DNA of 64,000 bases from Longimicrobium terrae (lineage in GTDB: Bacteria; Gemmatimonadota; Gemmatimonadetes; Longimicrobiales; Longimicrobiaceae), in assembly GCF_014202995.1 (NCBI RefSeq), contig NZ_JACHIA010000027.1, positions 1 to 64,000 on the forward strand, given 5' to 3'. The notes under the pieces are model-generated. The model worked only from the letters and a program-made list of their open reading frames with translations, did not search any database and was not told the origin of the DNA. How positions within the stretch are numbered: position 1 is the stretch's first letter; each line of letters starts with the position of its first letter. Shown piece after piece: positions 17,332 to 24,119 of the stretch. Position numbers and translations under genes: made by a program.

Positions 17332-17502
17332 ATGAACCATCTGATCGATCCGTTCGCCCCCGCCGACTCCGGCGCGCCCAAGTTCGACAACGGCTACATG
17401 ACGTCGGGCGGCTTCCAGGCCCCCGAGTCTTACAACGGCTACATGACCTCGGGCGGGCGTCAGCAGCCCGAAGCGGAAGACGGTCTCGGCGTCGCTCTCT
17501 GA
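17332..17502 (+). CDS. Repeat-containing small peptide, RiPP-precursor-like
   Basis: A 56-residue peptide of unknown function. A short leader-like part (MNHLIDPFAPADSGAPK) is followed by two copies of NGYMTSGG at residues 20-27 and 35-42, each preceded by an aromatic residue (F18-D19, Y34), then an acidic Gln/Pro/Glu tail ending GLGVAL. It has no Cys, no signal peptide and no membrane segment. Two core-like repeats in a short peptide resemble precursors of ribosomally made modified peptides, but no recognised maturase (ATP-grasp, radical SAM, lasso cyclase) lies next to it. It has its own promoter and terminator, so it is a separate transcript. Asn-Gly is the sequence most prone to isoaspartate formation, and the neighbouring operon encodes an isoaspartyl dipeptidase and a beta-aspartyl peptidase. 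That link is inference. There is no clear ribosome binding site. Confidence 0.65.
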   Translation: MNHLIDPFAPADSGAPKFDNGYMTSGGFQAPESYNGYMTSGGRQQPEAEDGLGVAL

Positions 17503-17601
17503 CCCGTGGCCCCCATCCATTCACGCATGCTGCTGATCCCCCGAACCCACGGAAGATCGTGTCCGGCATCCTGATTCTGAGCGGCGGTTGACCGTCGCCG
17601 C

Positions 17602-17648
17602 AGTTGAAACGCCCCCGGCGCGCTTGGCGCGCCGGGGGCGTTTCAACT
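17602..17648. terminator. Strong 21-bp hairpin between convergent units
   Basis: A perfect 21-bp stem with a 5-nt loop (CTTGG): left arm 17602-17622 (AGTTGAAACGCCCCC...), right arm 17628-17648. It lies 100 bp after the repeat peptide gene and before the convergent cyanophycinase operon. The T-tract is short (GTTTCAACT), but the stem is strong enough to end transcription on either strand. Confidence 0.75.
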
Positions 17649-17650
17649 GA

Positions 17651-17831
17651 AGTGCGTGAGTGCGGGGTGCGTGAGTGCGTTAGTGCGAACAGCAAGGAAG
17701 TGCCAAGTGCGGGTTCCCGGGCGCTTCGACCGGCCAGGTCCGCCACGGGCACTGGGCACCGGGCACTGAGCACTTCTTTTTCTTCTTCTGTCGCACTCAC
17801 GCACTAACGCACCCCGCACTCACGCACTTTC
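17651..17831. repeat. Family E element with inverted ends
   Basis: Left end 17651-17689 (units GTGCGTGA, GTGCGGG) and right end 17787-17829 (GCACTCACGCAC units) are inverted copies enclosing about 100 bp that carry GGGCACTGGGCACCGGGCAC. The right end overlaps the last codons and stop of the cyanophycinase gene. The same two-ended structure recurs at 41580-41805. Confidence 0.7.
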
Positions 17832-18716
17832 TATCTGAGGAATCGTCTCGCCACCGGGGAGCAGCGGGCGCTTGCTGCGCAGGTCGAAGCCGTAGCCGGC
17901 GGGAAGGGTGTGGATCACCGCGTCGGTGATGGCCAGCGTCTCGTCGTCCGCGGCGTCGGGGGCGCTGGTGTGGCTCACCCGCCCGTTGAACACCATCACC
18001 GCGCCCGCGCCGATCACCGTGAAGCGGTCGCCCGGCGTCAGGTCCACCGCCGTGTTCTCGTCGATGCCGATGCCGATCACGTTGGGGTTGTGCGCAAAGA
18101 TCGCCATCAGCCGGCTCACCCGGCCGCGCTGGTTGAAGTGCGTGTCCACCACCGTGTCGCGCCAGTAGCCCAGCCCCGGCGCCAGGCTCACGTCCTCGCG
18201 CCGCACCGTGCCGTCCTGCCGCCCCCCGATGATCATCACGCCGCTCATGGCCGCCGCGCCGGCGCTCGTTCCCCCCACCACCAGCCCGTCGCCGAACAGC
18301 CGCTCGCGGATCGTTTCGCAGAACGACGTCCCGGAAATGAGCGCCGTCAGCCGAAGCTGGTCGCCGCCGGTAAAGAAGATTCCCGTGGCCCGCTGCGTCG
18401 CCTTGATTAGCGCCTCGTCCTCGGCCTCGTGCCGGTCGCGGATGGGCGCCTCGTACACCTCGGCCACACCGATCTTGTTGAAGATCGTCTCGTACGTGTC
18501 CGCCACCTCTTCCGGCTTTCCCGACGGGGACGAGCACACCACGATACGCGCGTCCCTGCCGCCGCACATCTCCACGAAGTGCGGAAGAATCGTCCACTCG
18601 CCTTCCACCGGATCCTCCGCGCCGCCAATCACCAGCAGCCGCCCCACCCGCGGCGGAACCTGGTCCCGCTCGGTGTCGTGCTCGCCCTCGATGCCCCGCT
18701 CCGTCTGGTCAGCCAT
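17820..18716 (-). CDS. cphB: Cyanophycinase-like S51 peptidase
   Basis: A 298-residue serine peptidase of family S51. Cyanophycinase cuts cyanophycin (multi-L-arginyl-poly-L-aspartate) into beta-Asp-Arg dipeptides. The nucleophile is Ser151 in GGTSAGAAAMS; GGDQ (117-120) and DTHFNQRGRVSRL (191-203) are the family's conserved loops. There is no signal peptide, so it acts inside the cell, unlike secreted CphE. A GAGGAG site precedes the ATG by 6 nt. The C-terminal Ser-Ala and stop codon are provided by a family E repeat. It lies 41 bp downstream of the isoaspartyl dipeptidase gene and is almost surely co-transcribed with it. No cyanophycin synthetase is in the window, so an isoaspartyl-peptide substrate remains possible. 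Confidence 0.9.
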   Translation of the reverse strand: MADQTERGIEGEHDTERDQVPPRVGRLLVIGGAEDPVEGEWTILPHFVEMCGGRDARIVVCSSPSGKPEEVADTYETIFNKIGVAEVYEAPIRDRHEAEDEALIKATQRATGIFFTGGDQLRLTALISGTSFCETIRERLFGDGLVVGGTSAGAAAMSGVMIIGGRQDGTVRREDVSLAPGLGYWRDTVVDTHFNQRGRVSRLMAIFAHNPNVIGIGIDENTAVDLTPGDRFTVIGAGAVMVFNGRVSHTSAPDAADDETLAITDAVIHTLPAGYGFDLRSKRPLLPGGETIPQIESA

Positions 18717-18757
18717 CTCGCTCTCCTCGTCCGTTTGCCGCGCCGGGCCCCCGCCCG

Positions 18758-19966
18758 TCACGATTCCTCGTTCTGATAAGCTTCTTCTTCGCTCGATCCG
18801 CCCGGCTCGCTCTCGTCCTCTTCGTCCTTGGTGCCGTGCAGGCGGATCTCGCGGTCGCTGTCCCTGAGCCAGTTTTCCTGCTCCACCACCTCGCCGTCGC
18901 GCACCATCCACGTCCCCCGGCTCAGCACGTGAACGATGTCCAGCGTGGCTTCGTCGATCAGCAGCACGTCGCCCACGCAGCCGCGGCGCAGTTCGCCCTT
19001 CTTCTTCAGCTTCAGGATTCTGGCCGTGTTACGCGTGGCCAGGGGCAGAATTTCCTCCAGCGGATGGCCGTGCTCGCGCACGCAGTCGCGCATCTGCTCC
19101 CACACGTTGCGCGGGCTGGTCATGCTGGCGTCCGACGAGCAGGTCAGCAGCTCCGGCGGCCCGCCGTGCGACTTCCACCAGCGCAGGTACCGGTACAGCT
19201 CGCGCTCCACCACGTCCACGTCGCAGGGCATCCCCTTCTGCGCCAGCGCGGCCGCTTCGCGGATGAGCTTTTCCGTGCGCTCCACGTGCGTCAGGTAGAA
19301 CCAGTCCGGCTCCACGTCAAAGTTCTCCAGCACCTCGCGGATGGGCGCCAGCCGCCGGTCGCGGTCGCCCACGTGCACGTGCATGAGCCCCGCCTTGCGC
19401 GCCAGCATCCCGCCGATGTGCGCGTGCGTCACCGTGCGCGCCAGCTCGCGCGGGTCCGGCGCCAGCGCCCGCTCGTCGGAAATCGCCACCTCGCCCGCGC
19501 CGATCACCTCGTCGATGAACATGATGTCTTCGCGCACGCTGGCCAGAATGGAGTTGGGCGGCACGTCGTAGCCGCCCGTCCAGCAGTACGCGTTCAGCTT
19601 CTGCTCGCGCAGCGCCTTTACCTTGGCCAGCAGCCCGGCCATGGTCTTCATCGTGGTGTCCACCCCCAGCGTTCCCACCACGGTGGTAATGCCGAAGCGC
19701 ACGATTTCGCTGATGAAGAACTCCGGGGTCTGCGTGCTGAACCCCGTTTCGCCGCTCCCGCCCAGCAGGTGGTTGTGCGGGTCGATGAGCCCCGGCGCCA
19801 CGATGCAGCCGCGCGCGTTGATGATCTGGTACTCGGTCCCCAGCCGCTCCAGCGCGGACCGGTTCACGTCGCCCACCTTGCTCACGTGCCCATCGGCCAG
19901 CAGCACCGACTGCACTCCCCGCGGATCGGGATCGTACACCCGCCCGCCCTCGATCAGCGTCAGCAT
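18758..19966 (-). CDS. iadA: Isoaspartyl dipeptidase (amidohydrolase)
   Basis: A 402-residue beta-aspartyl dipeptidase. It would hydrolyse beta-Asp-X dipeptides, including beta-Asp-Arg from cyanophycinase. The metal-binding DPHNH motif gives His64 and His66; further ligands sit in VHVGD and YLTHVER, and the catalytic Asp is in CSSDASM. The substrate-site GGYDVPP motif is present. At the position of the bridging carbamylated Lys of E. coli IadA there is Glu159 (GAGEVAISD). The C-terminus has an extra acidic tail (EEDESEPGGSSEEE). The ATG is preceded by AGGAAGG; an in-frame TTG 7 codons upstream is less likely. It is the first gene of the operon with cyanophycinase and is divergent from a PAS-GntR regulator. 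Confidence 0.9.
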   Translation of the reverse strand: MLTLIEGGRVYDPDPRGVQSVLLADGHVSKVGDVNRSALERLGTEYQIINARGCIVAPGLIDPHNHLLGGSGETGFSTQTPEFFISEIVRFGITTVVGTLGVDTTMKTMAGLLAKVKALREQKLNAYCWTGGYDVPPNSILASVREDIMFIDEVIGAGEVAISDERALAPDPRELARTVTHAHIGGMLARKAGLMHVHVGDRDRRLAPIREVLENFDVEPDWFYLTHVERTEKLIREAAALAQKGMPCDVDVVERELYRYLRWWKSHGGPPELLTCSSDASMTSPRNVWEQMRDCVREHGHPLEEILPLATRNTARILKLKKKGELRRGCVGDVLLIDEATLDIVHVLSRGTWMVRDGEVVEQENWLRDSDREIRLHGTKDEEDESEPGGSSEEEAYQNEES

Positions 19967-20043
19967 CCGCCCTTCCTGTTGCGCCAAACGTTTTCGTCCT
20001 CTCCGCTGTCAATTCCGGCGAGGGCGCGCGGAATGCGTCTCCG

Positions 20044-20068
20044 CCGTTGCGGGAGACAGTCGCAACGG
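20044..20068. promoter_or_regulatory. Inverted repeat, candidate operator
   Basis: CCGTTGCG-N9-CGCAACGG, perfect 8-bp arms, lies in the 243-bp gap between the iadA operon (start 78 bp away) and the divergent PAS-GntR gene (142 bp away). A TTGACA-like -35 for iadA (20007-20012 on the minus strand) lies between it and the gene. Size and place fit a dimeric regulator site. Confidence 0.5.
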
Positions 20069-20209
20069 GTGATCCCGATCTGTAGCAGCGACTTGCACGC
20101 GTCAGGCATTTGTCGACAGCGTGGCCCCGCGTCTGCGTGTAAACATTTGATGGGAGCGCGCCTGGGGTTCTCGCCGCTCCTGTACCGTCGTCCCGTACCA
20201 AGAAAGCCC

Positions 20210-22120
20210 ATGTCGACCCATCCCGATCCGCATCAGGCCGAAGTCATGTCGACCCGGCTGGCCGCTCTCCGCGATCAGGCGGGCCGAGCCGTTTCGGAGC
20301 CGCTGCTGCGGACCTCACTCGCGGAACTCGAGTGCGCCATCGAAGAGCTGCGGGTGACGGAAGAGGACCTGCGGCAGCACCAGAGCCAGCTGGCGGACGC
20401 CTGGCAGGCGGCGGAAAAGAGCAGCGAGTGGTACCGCGAGATGTTTGACGGCGCGGCCGACGCACTTCTCGCCACCGACATCCGCGGCACCATCCGCGAC
20501 GTGAACCGGGCGGGTGGCGCCATGATGGGCGTGCGGCCGGACCTGCTGCGCGGCAAGCCGGTGGCCGTCTTCGTCCCCGAAGACAGCCGCGCCGAGTTCC
20601 GCGCCCGCCTGTCCACCACGGCCACCTCGTCCATCCCCCAGCAGTGGGAAATGCGCCTGGCCCCGCGCGGCGCCGAGCCGCTGTGGGTGGAGGTGCGGGT
20701 GACCCGCTTTGCGCCGCAGGGCGCACACCCCGGGCTGCACTGGACCATCCGCGACATCACCGCCCGCCGCGCGTCCGAGGGCGCGCGGGTGGATGCGGCC
20801 GACACGCTGCGCATAGCGGCGCAGGCCATTCAGGTGCCCTGGGTGGTGCTGGACGTGGACGGCACGGTGCTGCTGTGGAGCGCCGCCGCCGAGCGCCTGA
20901 CCGGCTGGGCGGAGGACGAAGTGGTCGGCCGCGCCCTTCCGGGGCCGGACGGCGCCGCCGAGTCCGCCGCGGAAGCGGCCGCCGCCAAGACGGACGGCGC
21001 GCCTGCGGGTGTGGACCTGGAACTGCGGACGCGCGCCGGCGAAACGGTGGAACTGGCTGCCTCGGTGGTGGCGCTGGCCGGGGACGACGGCGTTTCGCGC
21101 GGCACGCTGCTGATGTTTGCCGCCACGGACGTGCCCGCGGAGGAGCGCCCCGCCGCGCCCACCCGCGCCGCGGACTGGACGGAAGACGAGGCCCGGCGCG
21201 TGCTGCTGGGCGGCGCGCACGGCGGCGAACTCGTGGAAGGCATCCGGCAGGGGATCGCGTCCGGGCTGTACCTGGGCCGCCTGCGCCCGGGCGACCGGCT
21301 TCCCAGCATCCGCGAAGTCGCGCGCCACACTTCGCAGGACCATCGCTACGTGTCCGCCGCCTACCGCCGGCTGGCCGGCGAGGGCGTGGTGGACATCCGC
21401 ACCCGCCATGGCGTGGTGGTGGGCGCGGGCGCGCCGGCCGCGGAGCCGCTGAGCAACGAGACGGCGGAGTGGCTGGCCGGCGTCATTGGCGACGCGGCGG
21501 CCATGCAGGTCAAGGCGCCGCAGCTTCCCGACCTGGTGAAGCGGTGGACGGGAAGCGCCACGGTGCGCTGCCTGTGCGTGGACGGCACCGAGGACGATCT
21601 GGTGGCGCTGACCACGGAACTGCAGGGCCAGTGGGGCTTCCGCACCGAGCGTCTGGTGGCGGATGAAACGCTTCGCCGCGACACGCTGGTGCGCGCGCTG
21701 CGCGAAACGGACGTGGTGGTGACCACGCCGTTCCACGTGGCGCTGCTGGACGCGCCGGCCAAGGCGGCTGGCGTTCCCGTCGTGGTGCTGCAGGCCAACC
21801 CCGACACCGTGCGCGCGGCCGAGGATCGCCTGCGCCAGGGCCCGCTGACGGCGGTGGTGCTGGACCCGCGCTACGGCGAGCGGCTGCGGTGCATGGCCGG
21901 CGGCGAAAATCTGAACGTGGTGCGCGCCGACGACGAGGCGGCCGTCGCCGCGCTCGACCCGGCCGAGCCGGTGCTGATGACTCGCGCGGCGCACGGGCGC
22001 GTCCGCCAGCCGCTGCGGCTGCTGGCTCCGCTCTCCCCGGCGTTCTCGCCGGCGCGGGCGCGAGACCTGGCCGCGGTGCTCATCCGCCGCAACCTCGAGG
22101 GCCTGCGCAACACCAACTGA
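20210..22120 (+). CDS. PAS-PAS-GntR-type transcriptional regulator
   Basis: A 636-residue protein with an unusual build. An N-terminal coiled coil (about 35-72, ELECAIEELRVTEEDL) leads into a PAS domain (about 75-190, ending TIRDITARR) and a second PAS domain (about 205-320). A GntR-family winged helix follows (about 335-405): GLYLGRLRPGDRLPSIREVA is a textbook GntR recognition region. The last 230 residues form an unrecognised alpha/beta domain with alternating hydrophobic strands (VRCLCVDGTEDD, VVVTTPFHVALL, VPVVVLQANP), perhaps a ligand-binding fold. No kinase motif, no membrane helix. The start ATG follows AGAAAG. It is divergent from iadA-cphB, the usual place for a local regulator. The first half resembles the sensor part of the histidine kinase at 1538-4180. 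Confidence 0.85.
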   Translation: MSTHPDPHQAEVMSTRLAALRDQAGRAVSEPLLRTSLAELECAIEELRVTEEDLRQHQSQLADAWQAAEKSSEWYREMFDGAADALLATDIRGTIRDVNRAGGAMMGVRPDLLRGKPVAVFVPEDSRAEFRARLSTTATSSIPQQWEMRLAPRGAEPLWVEVRVTRFAPQGAHPGLHWTIRDITARRASEGARVDAADTLRIAAQAIQVPWVVLDVDGTVLLWSAAAERLTGWAEDEVVGRALPGPDGAAESAAEAAAAKTDGAPAGVDLELRTRAGETVELAASVVALAGDDGVSRGTLLMFAATDVPAEERPAAPTRAADWTEDEARRVLLGGAHGGELVEGIRQGIASGLYLGRLRPGDRLPSIREVARHTSQDHRYVSAAYRRLAGEGVVDIRTRHGVVVGAGAPAAEPLSNETAEWLAGVIGDAAAMQVKAPQLPDLVKRWTGSATVRCLCVDGTEDDLVALTTELQGQWGFRTERLVADETLRRDTLVRALRETDVVVTTPFHVALLDAPAKAAGVPVVVLQANPDTVRAAEDRLRQGPLTAVVLDPRYGERLRCMAGGENLNVVRADDEAAVAALDPAEPVLMTRAAHGRVRQPLRLLAPLSPAFSPARARDLAAVLIRRNLEGLRNTN

Positions 22121-22143
22121 CCGCGCGCGGGCCTTTGATGAAC

Positions 22144-22176
22144 GAGGCCGGGCCCCCGATCCGGGAGCCCGGCCTC
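22144..22176. terminator. Bidirectional hairpin
   Basis: GAGGCCGGGC and GCCCGGCCTC, 10-bp perfect arms with a 13-nt loop that itself pairs (CCCGATCCGGG). It lies 23 bp past the PAS-GntR stop and 8 bp past the stop of the small minus-strand frame at 22185-22292, so it can end both transcripts. Confidence 0.7.
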
Positions 22177-22184
22177 TTCGTTCG

Positions 22185-22292
22185 TCAGGCGGTCTTCGCT
22201 CCGGCGGGCCGCCGTCGCTGCGCAATCCTGTGAATCGCGTTCAAGGCCTGAAGCAGCCAAACGATCCATTGAAGTCCAGGTACGTCTTCCAT
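22185..22292 (-). CDS. Small amphipathic peptide frame
   Basis: A 35-residue frame (37 if the upstream ATG at 22298 is used). CGGAG lies 7 nt before the ATG at 22292, a better site than most genes here have. The peptide has a hydrophobic Trp-rich helix (GLQWIVWLLQALNAIHRIA) followed by a basic tail (QRRRPAGAK). Such a layout is seen in membrane-active peptides and small type I toxins, and in small inner-membrane proteins. A strong hairpin follows its stop by 8 bp. No relative is visible in the window. The call rests on the ribosome binding site, the composition and the terminator. Confidence 0.45.
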   Translation of the reverse strand: MEDVPGLQWIVWLLQALNAIHRIAQRRRPAGAKTA

Positions 22293-22298
22293 CTGCAT

Positions 22299-22603
22299 TC
22301 TCCGTCGTTGATTGATTCCCCGTGGGGTGAGTGCATCAATTGCCCTCAACGACGTACTTGAACTTTCGGGCGCTCAGGACAGAAGCGTCGTGACCCGCGG
22401 GAACGCATTCAAGTTCGAGACGCCCCACGCCGCACATCCGGTGAGTGATTGTTGATGGGATGCACAGGATTCGCGGTGGATGCGGTGCCGCGGATGGAGT
22501 CTGTGCGGCGGCCCGGCACGGTTCCGGCGTGAGCCCGCGGCGCGGACGCGCACGGGCCCATCCGTGCGGCCGGTGACGCTTTCACGTTGGATGAGGACGT
22601 ACG
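22299..22603. other. Gap without recognisable features
   Basis: About 300 bp between the small minus-strand frame and the plus-strand lipoprotein gene. I see no reading frame, repeat copy or strong promoter. It should hold the promoters of both flanking genes. Confidence 0.5.
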
Positions 22604-22933
22604 ATGAACATGCGGATGATGACCGTTCTTCCCCTCGCCGCGCTGCTGATGGCGGCCTGCGGCGGCGGTGACGCGAGCGAGAACGAGACGGGCGCGGCGG
22701 CGGACACCATGAGCGCCACGGGCGCGGCCGCCGGCACCACCACCGGCATGGACGCCACCACCCCGCCCATGGACAGCGCGGGGATGAGCGGCGGCATGAC
22801 GGGAACCACGGCGCCCGCGGCGGGCACCGCGGTGGACACGGCCGGCACCGGCACCAACCCGCCGACGGCCGGCGGACAGGTCGTGGAAGAGGGCGCCACG
22901 CCCAGCCCGGCCGGCACGCCCACCGCGCCCTGA
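22604..22933 (+). CDS. Ala/Thr/Gly-rich lipoprotein
   Basis: A 109-residue secreted protein. The signal MNMRMMTVLPLAALLMAAC ends in a lipobox-like MAAC at Cys19; the mature part begins GGGDASE and is rich in Ala, Thr, Gly, Met and Pro with no predicted fold. It is a paralogue of the 8103-8495 lipoprotein: same MAACGGGD junction, same low-complexity style, different length. Function unknown. It is monocistronic, followed by a 13-bp hairpin. Confidence 0.7.
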   Translation: MNMRMMTVLPLAALLMAACGGGDASENETGAAADTMSATGAAAGTTTGMDATTPPMDSAGMSGGMTGTTAPAAGTAVDTAGTGTNPPTAGGQVVEEGATPSPAGTPTAP

Positions 22934-22954
22934 CTGCCCGCTGACGGACACCGC

Positions 22955-22987
22955 CTCCGCCCCGCGGTCCATGGCCGCGGGGCGGAG
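22955..22987 (+). terminator. Hairpin after lipoprotein gene
   Basis: Perfect 13-bp arms CTCCGCCCCGCGG / CCGCGGGGCGGAG with a 7-nt loop, 21 bp after the stop. There is no T-tract. Confidence 0.6.
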
Positions 22988-23185
22988 TGCAATTGGGCAA
23001 AGTCGGAGGACCGTACTGGATGAATGGTGGCGCCGTCGTCCGTCGCGCGTCATCGACCAGGGCCCGGTGTCCGGACTGAAGGTGTGACGGCTTGATTTGA
23101 TACTCGCGCTTCATCGACAGACCGTACTTCCCGCCGGCGCAGCCTTCCGCGTCTTCATCCACCCTGATTCTTTTCTGATCGCGGA

Positions 23186-23809
23186 ATGCAGCCTCCTTCA
23201 TCTCCGGTCCGCCGCGACTACGACGCGGCAGCCGCGCGCTACGACCGCCGCTGGGCGCGCTACAACCACGACAGCCTTGCGCTGCTGCGTCCCTGGCTGG
23301 CGGGGCAGGCGCTTGGCCGCGTGCTGGACGTGGGGTGCGGAACGGGGAACCTGGCGCGCGCGCTGTACGGCTGGGGCGCGCGGGTGGATGCGTACGTGGG
23401 CGTAGACCTTTCGCCCGAGATGCTTCGCGCCGCCGCGGACAAGGCGGGCGCGGGCGGATTCGCGGCCGGAAGCGCCGCCGCGCTCCCCGTGGCGGAGGGC
23501 GCGTTCCACACCGTCGTGAGCGCCAGCACCCTGCACGACTGGCCGGACGCCGATGCGGGCGCCCGCGAACTGCGCCGGGCGCTGCACACCGGCGGGCGCC
23601 TGCTGCTGCTGGACTGGAACCGCGCGCACTTCCGCATGCGCTTTCTGAACGCGGGAATGCGCCTGACGCGCCAGCCCTACCGCCGCATGTACTCAACTGC
23701 GGAGATGCGCGCCATCCTCCTGAACGCCGGTTTCCGCGTGCTGCGCGAGGCCCGCGGCGGCTCCGGCCCCGTGTGGCGCCTCGCCGCCCTCGAAGCCGCC
23801 GCCGTCTGA
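23186..23809 (+). CDS. Class I SAM-dependent methyltransferase
   Basis: A 207-residue methyltransferase of the small UbiE/type-11 family. Motif I is VLDVGCGTGNLA (about 46-57), followed by an acidic motif II (YVGVDLSPEML) and the late-strand motif LLLLDWNRAHF. The C-terminal cap (MYSTAEMRAILLNAGF) resembles members acting on small lipophilic molecules. The substrate cannot be told from the sequence. It has no operon partners: the gap to the next gene is 310 bp of repeats. Confidence 0.88.
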   Translation: MQPPSSPVRRDYDAAAARYDRRWARYNHDSLALLRPWLAGQALGRVLDVGCGTGNLARALYGWGARVDAYVGVDLSPEMLRAAADKAGAGGFAAGSAAALPVAEGAFHTVVSASTLHDWPDADAGARELRRALHTGGRLLLLDWNRAHFRMRFLNAGMRLTRQPYRRMYSTAEMRAILLNAGFRVLREARGGSGPVWRLAALEAAAV

Positions 23810-24119
23810 CTCCGCCGCGGCACCCGTCTTCGCCACGACACGCCAGACGCAGCCGCCACAGTCCGCGCAGGCGGACTTCGTGCTTTTCCAGCGGCGAATT
23901 CATTCGCTCCTGGATGGCGGCCGCGCCGAACCCGCCTCTCGCCTCATGCTCGCCCAACACCGGCCGCGCGGAACCTCTCCTCTGCCACGACGCTCGTCCC
24001 GCTGGACGCAAGTACAATCCCGCATTAGCTTTGGGTTCCCCTTCTGAATCCCGCGGCCCGCCCGTTCCGTACGGGGCAGCCGTGCTCGTCCGTTCGGCCC
24101 CGGTACTCGCGATCCCACG
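23810..24119. repeat. Family C repeat in short gap
   Basis: Contains one hybrid C/B copy at 23848-23925 (CAGTCCGCGCAGGCGGACTT followed by GCGAATTCATTCGCTCC). The remaining ~190 bp before the RDD gene show no gene. Confidence 0.65.

Noticed and set aside
17820-17831. Truncation of cyanophycinase by the family E repeat
   Set aside because: All conserved motifs including Ser151 and the last structural elements are present, and length is normal; only the last residues and the stop come from the repeat.
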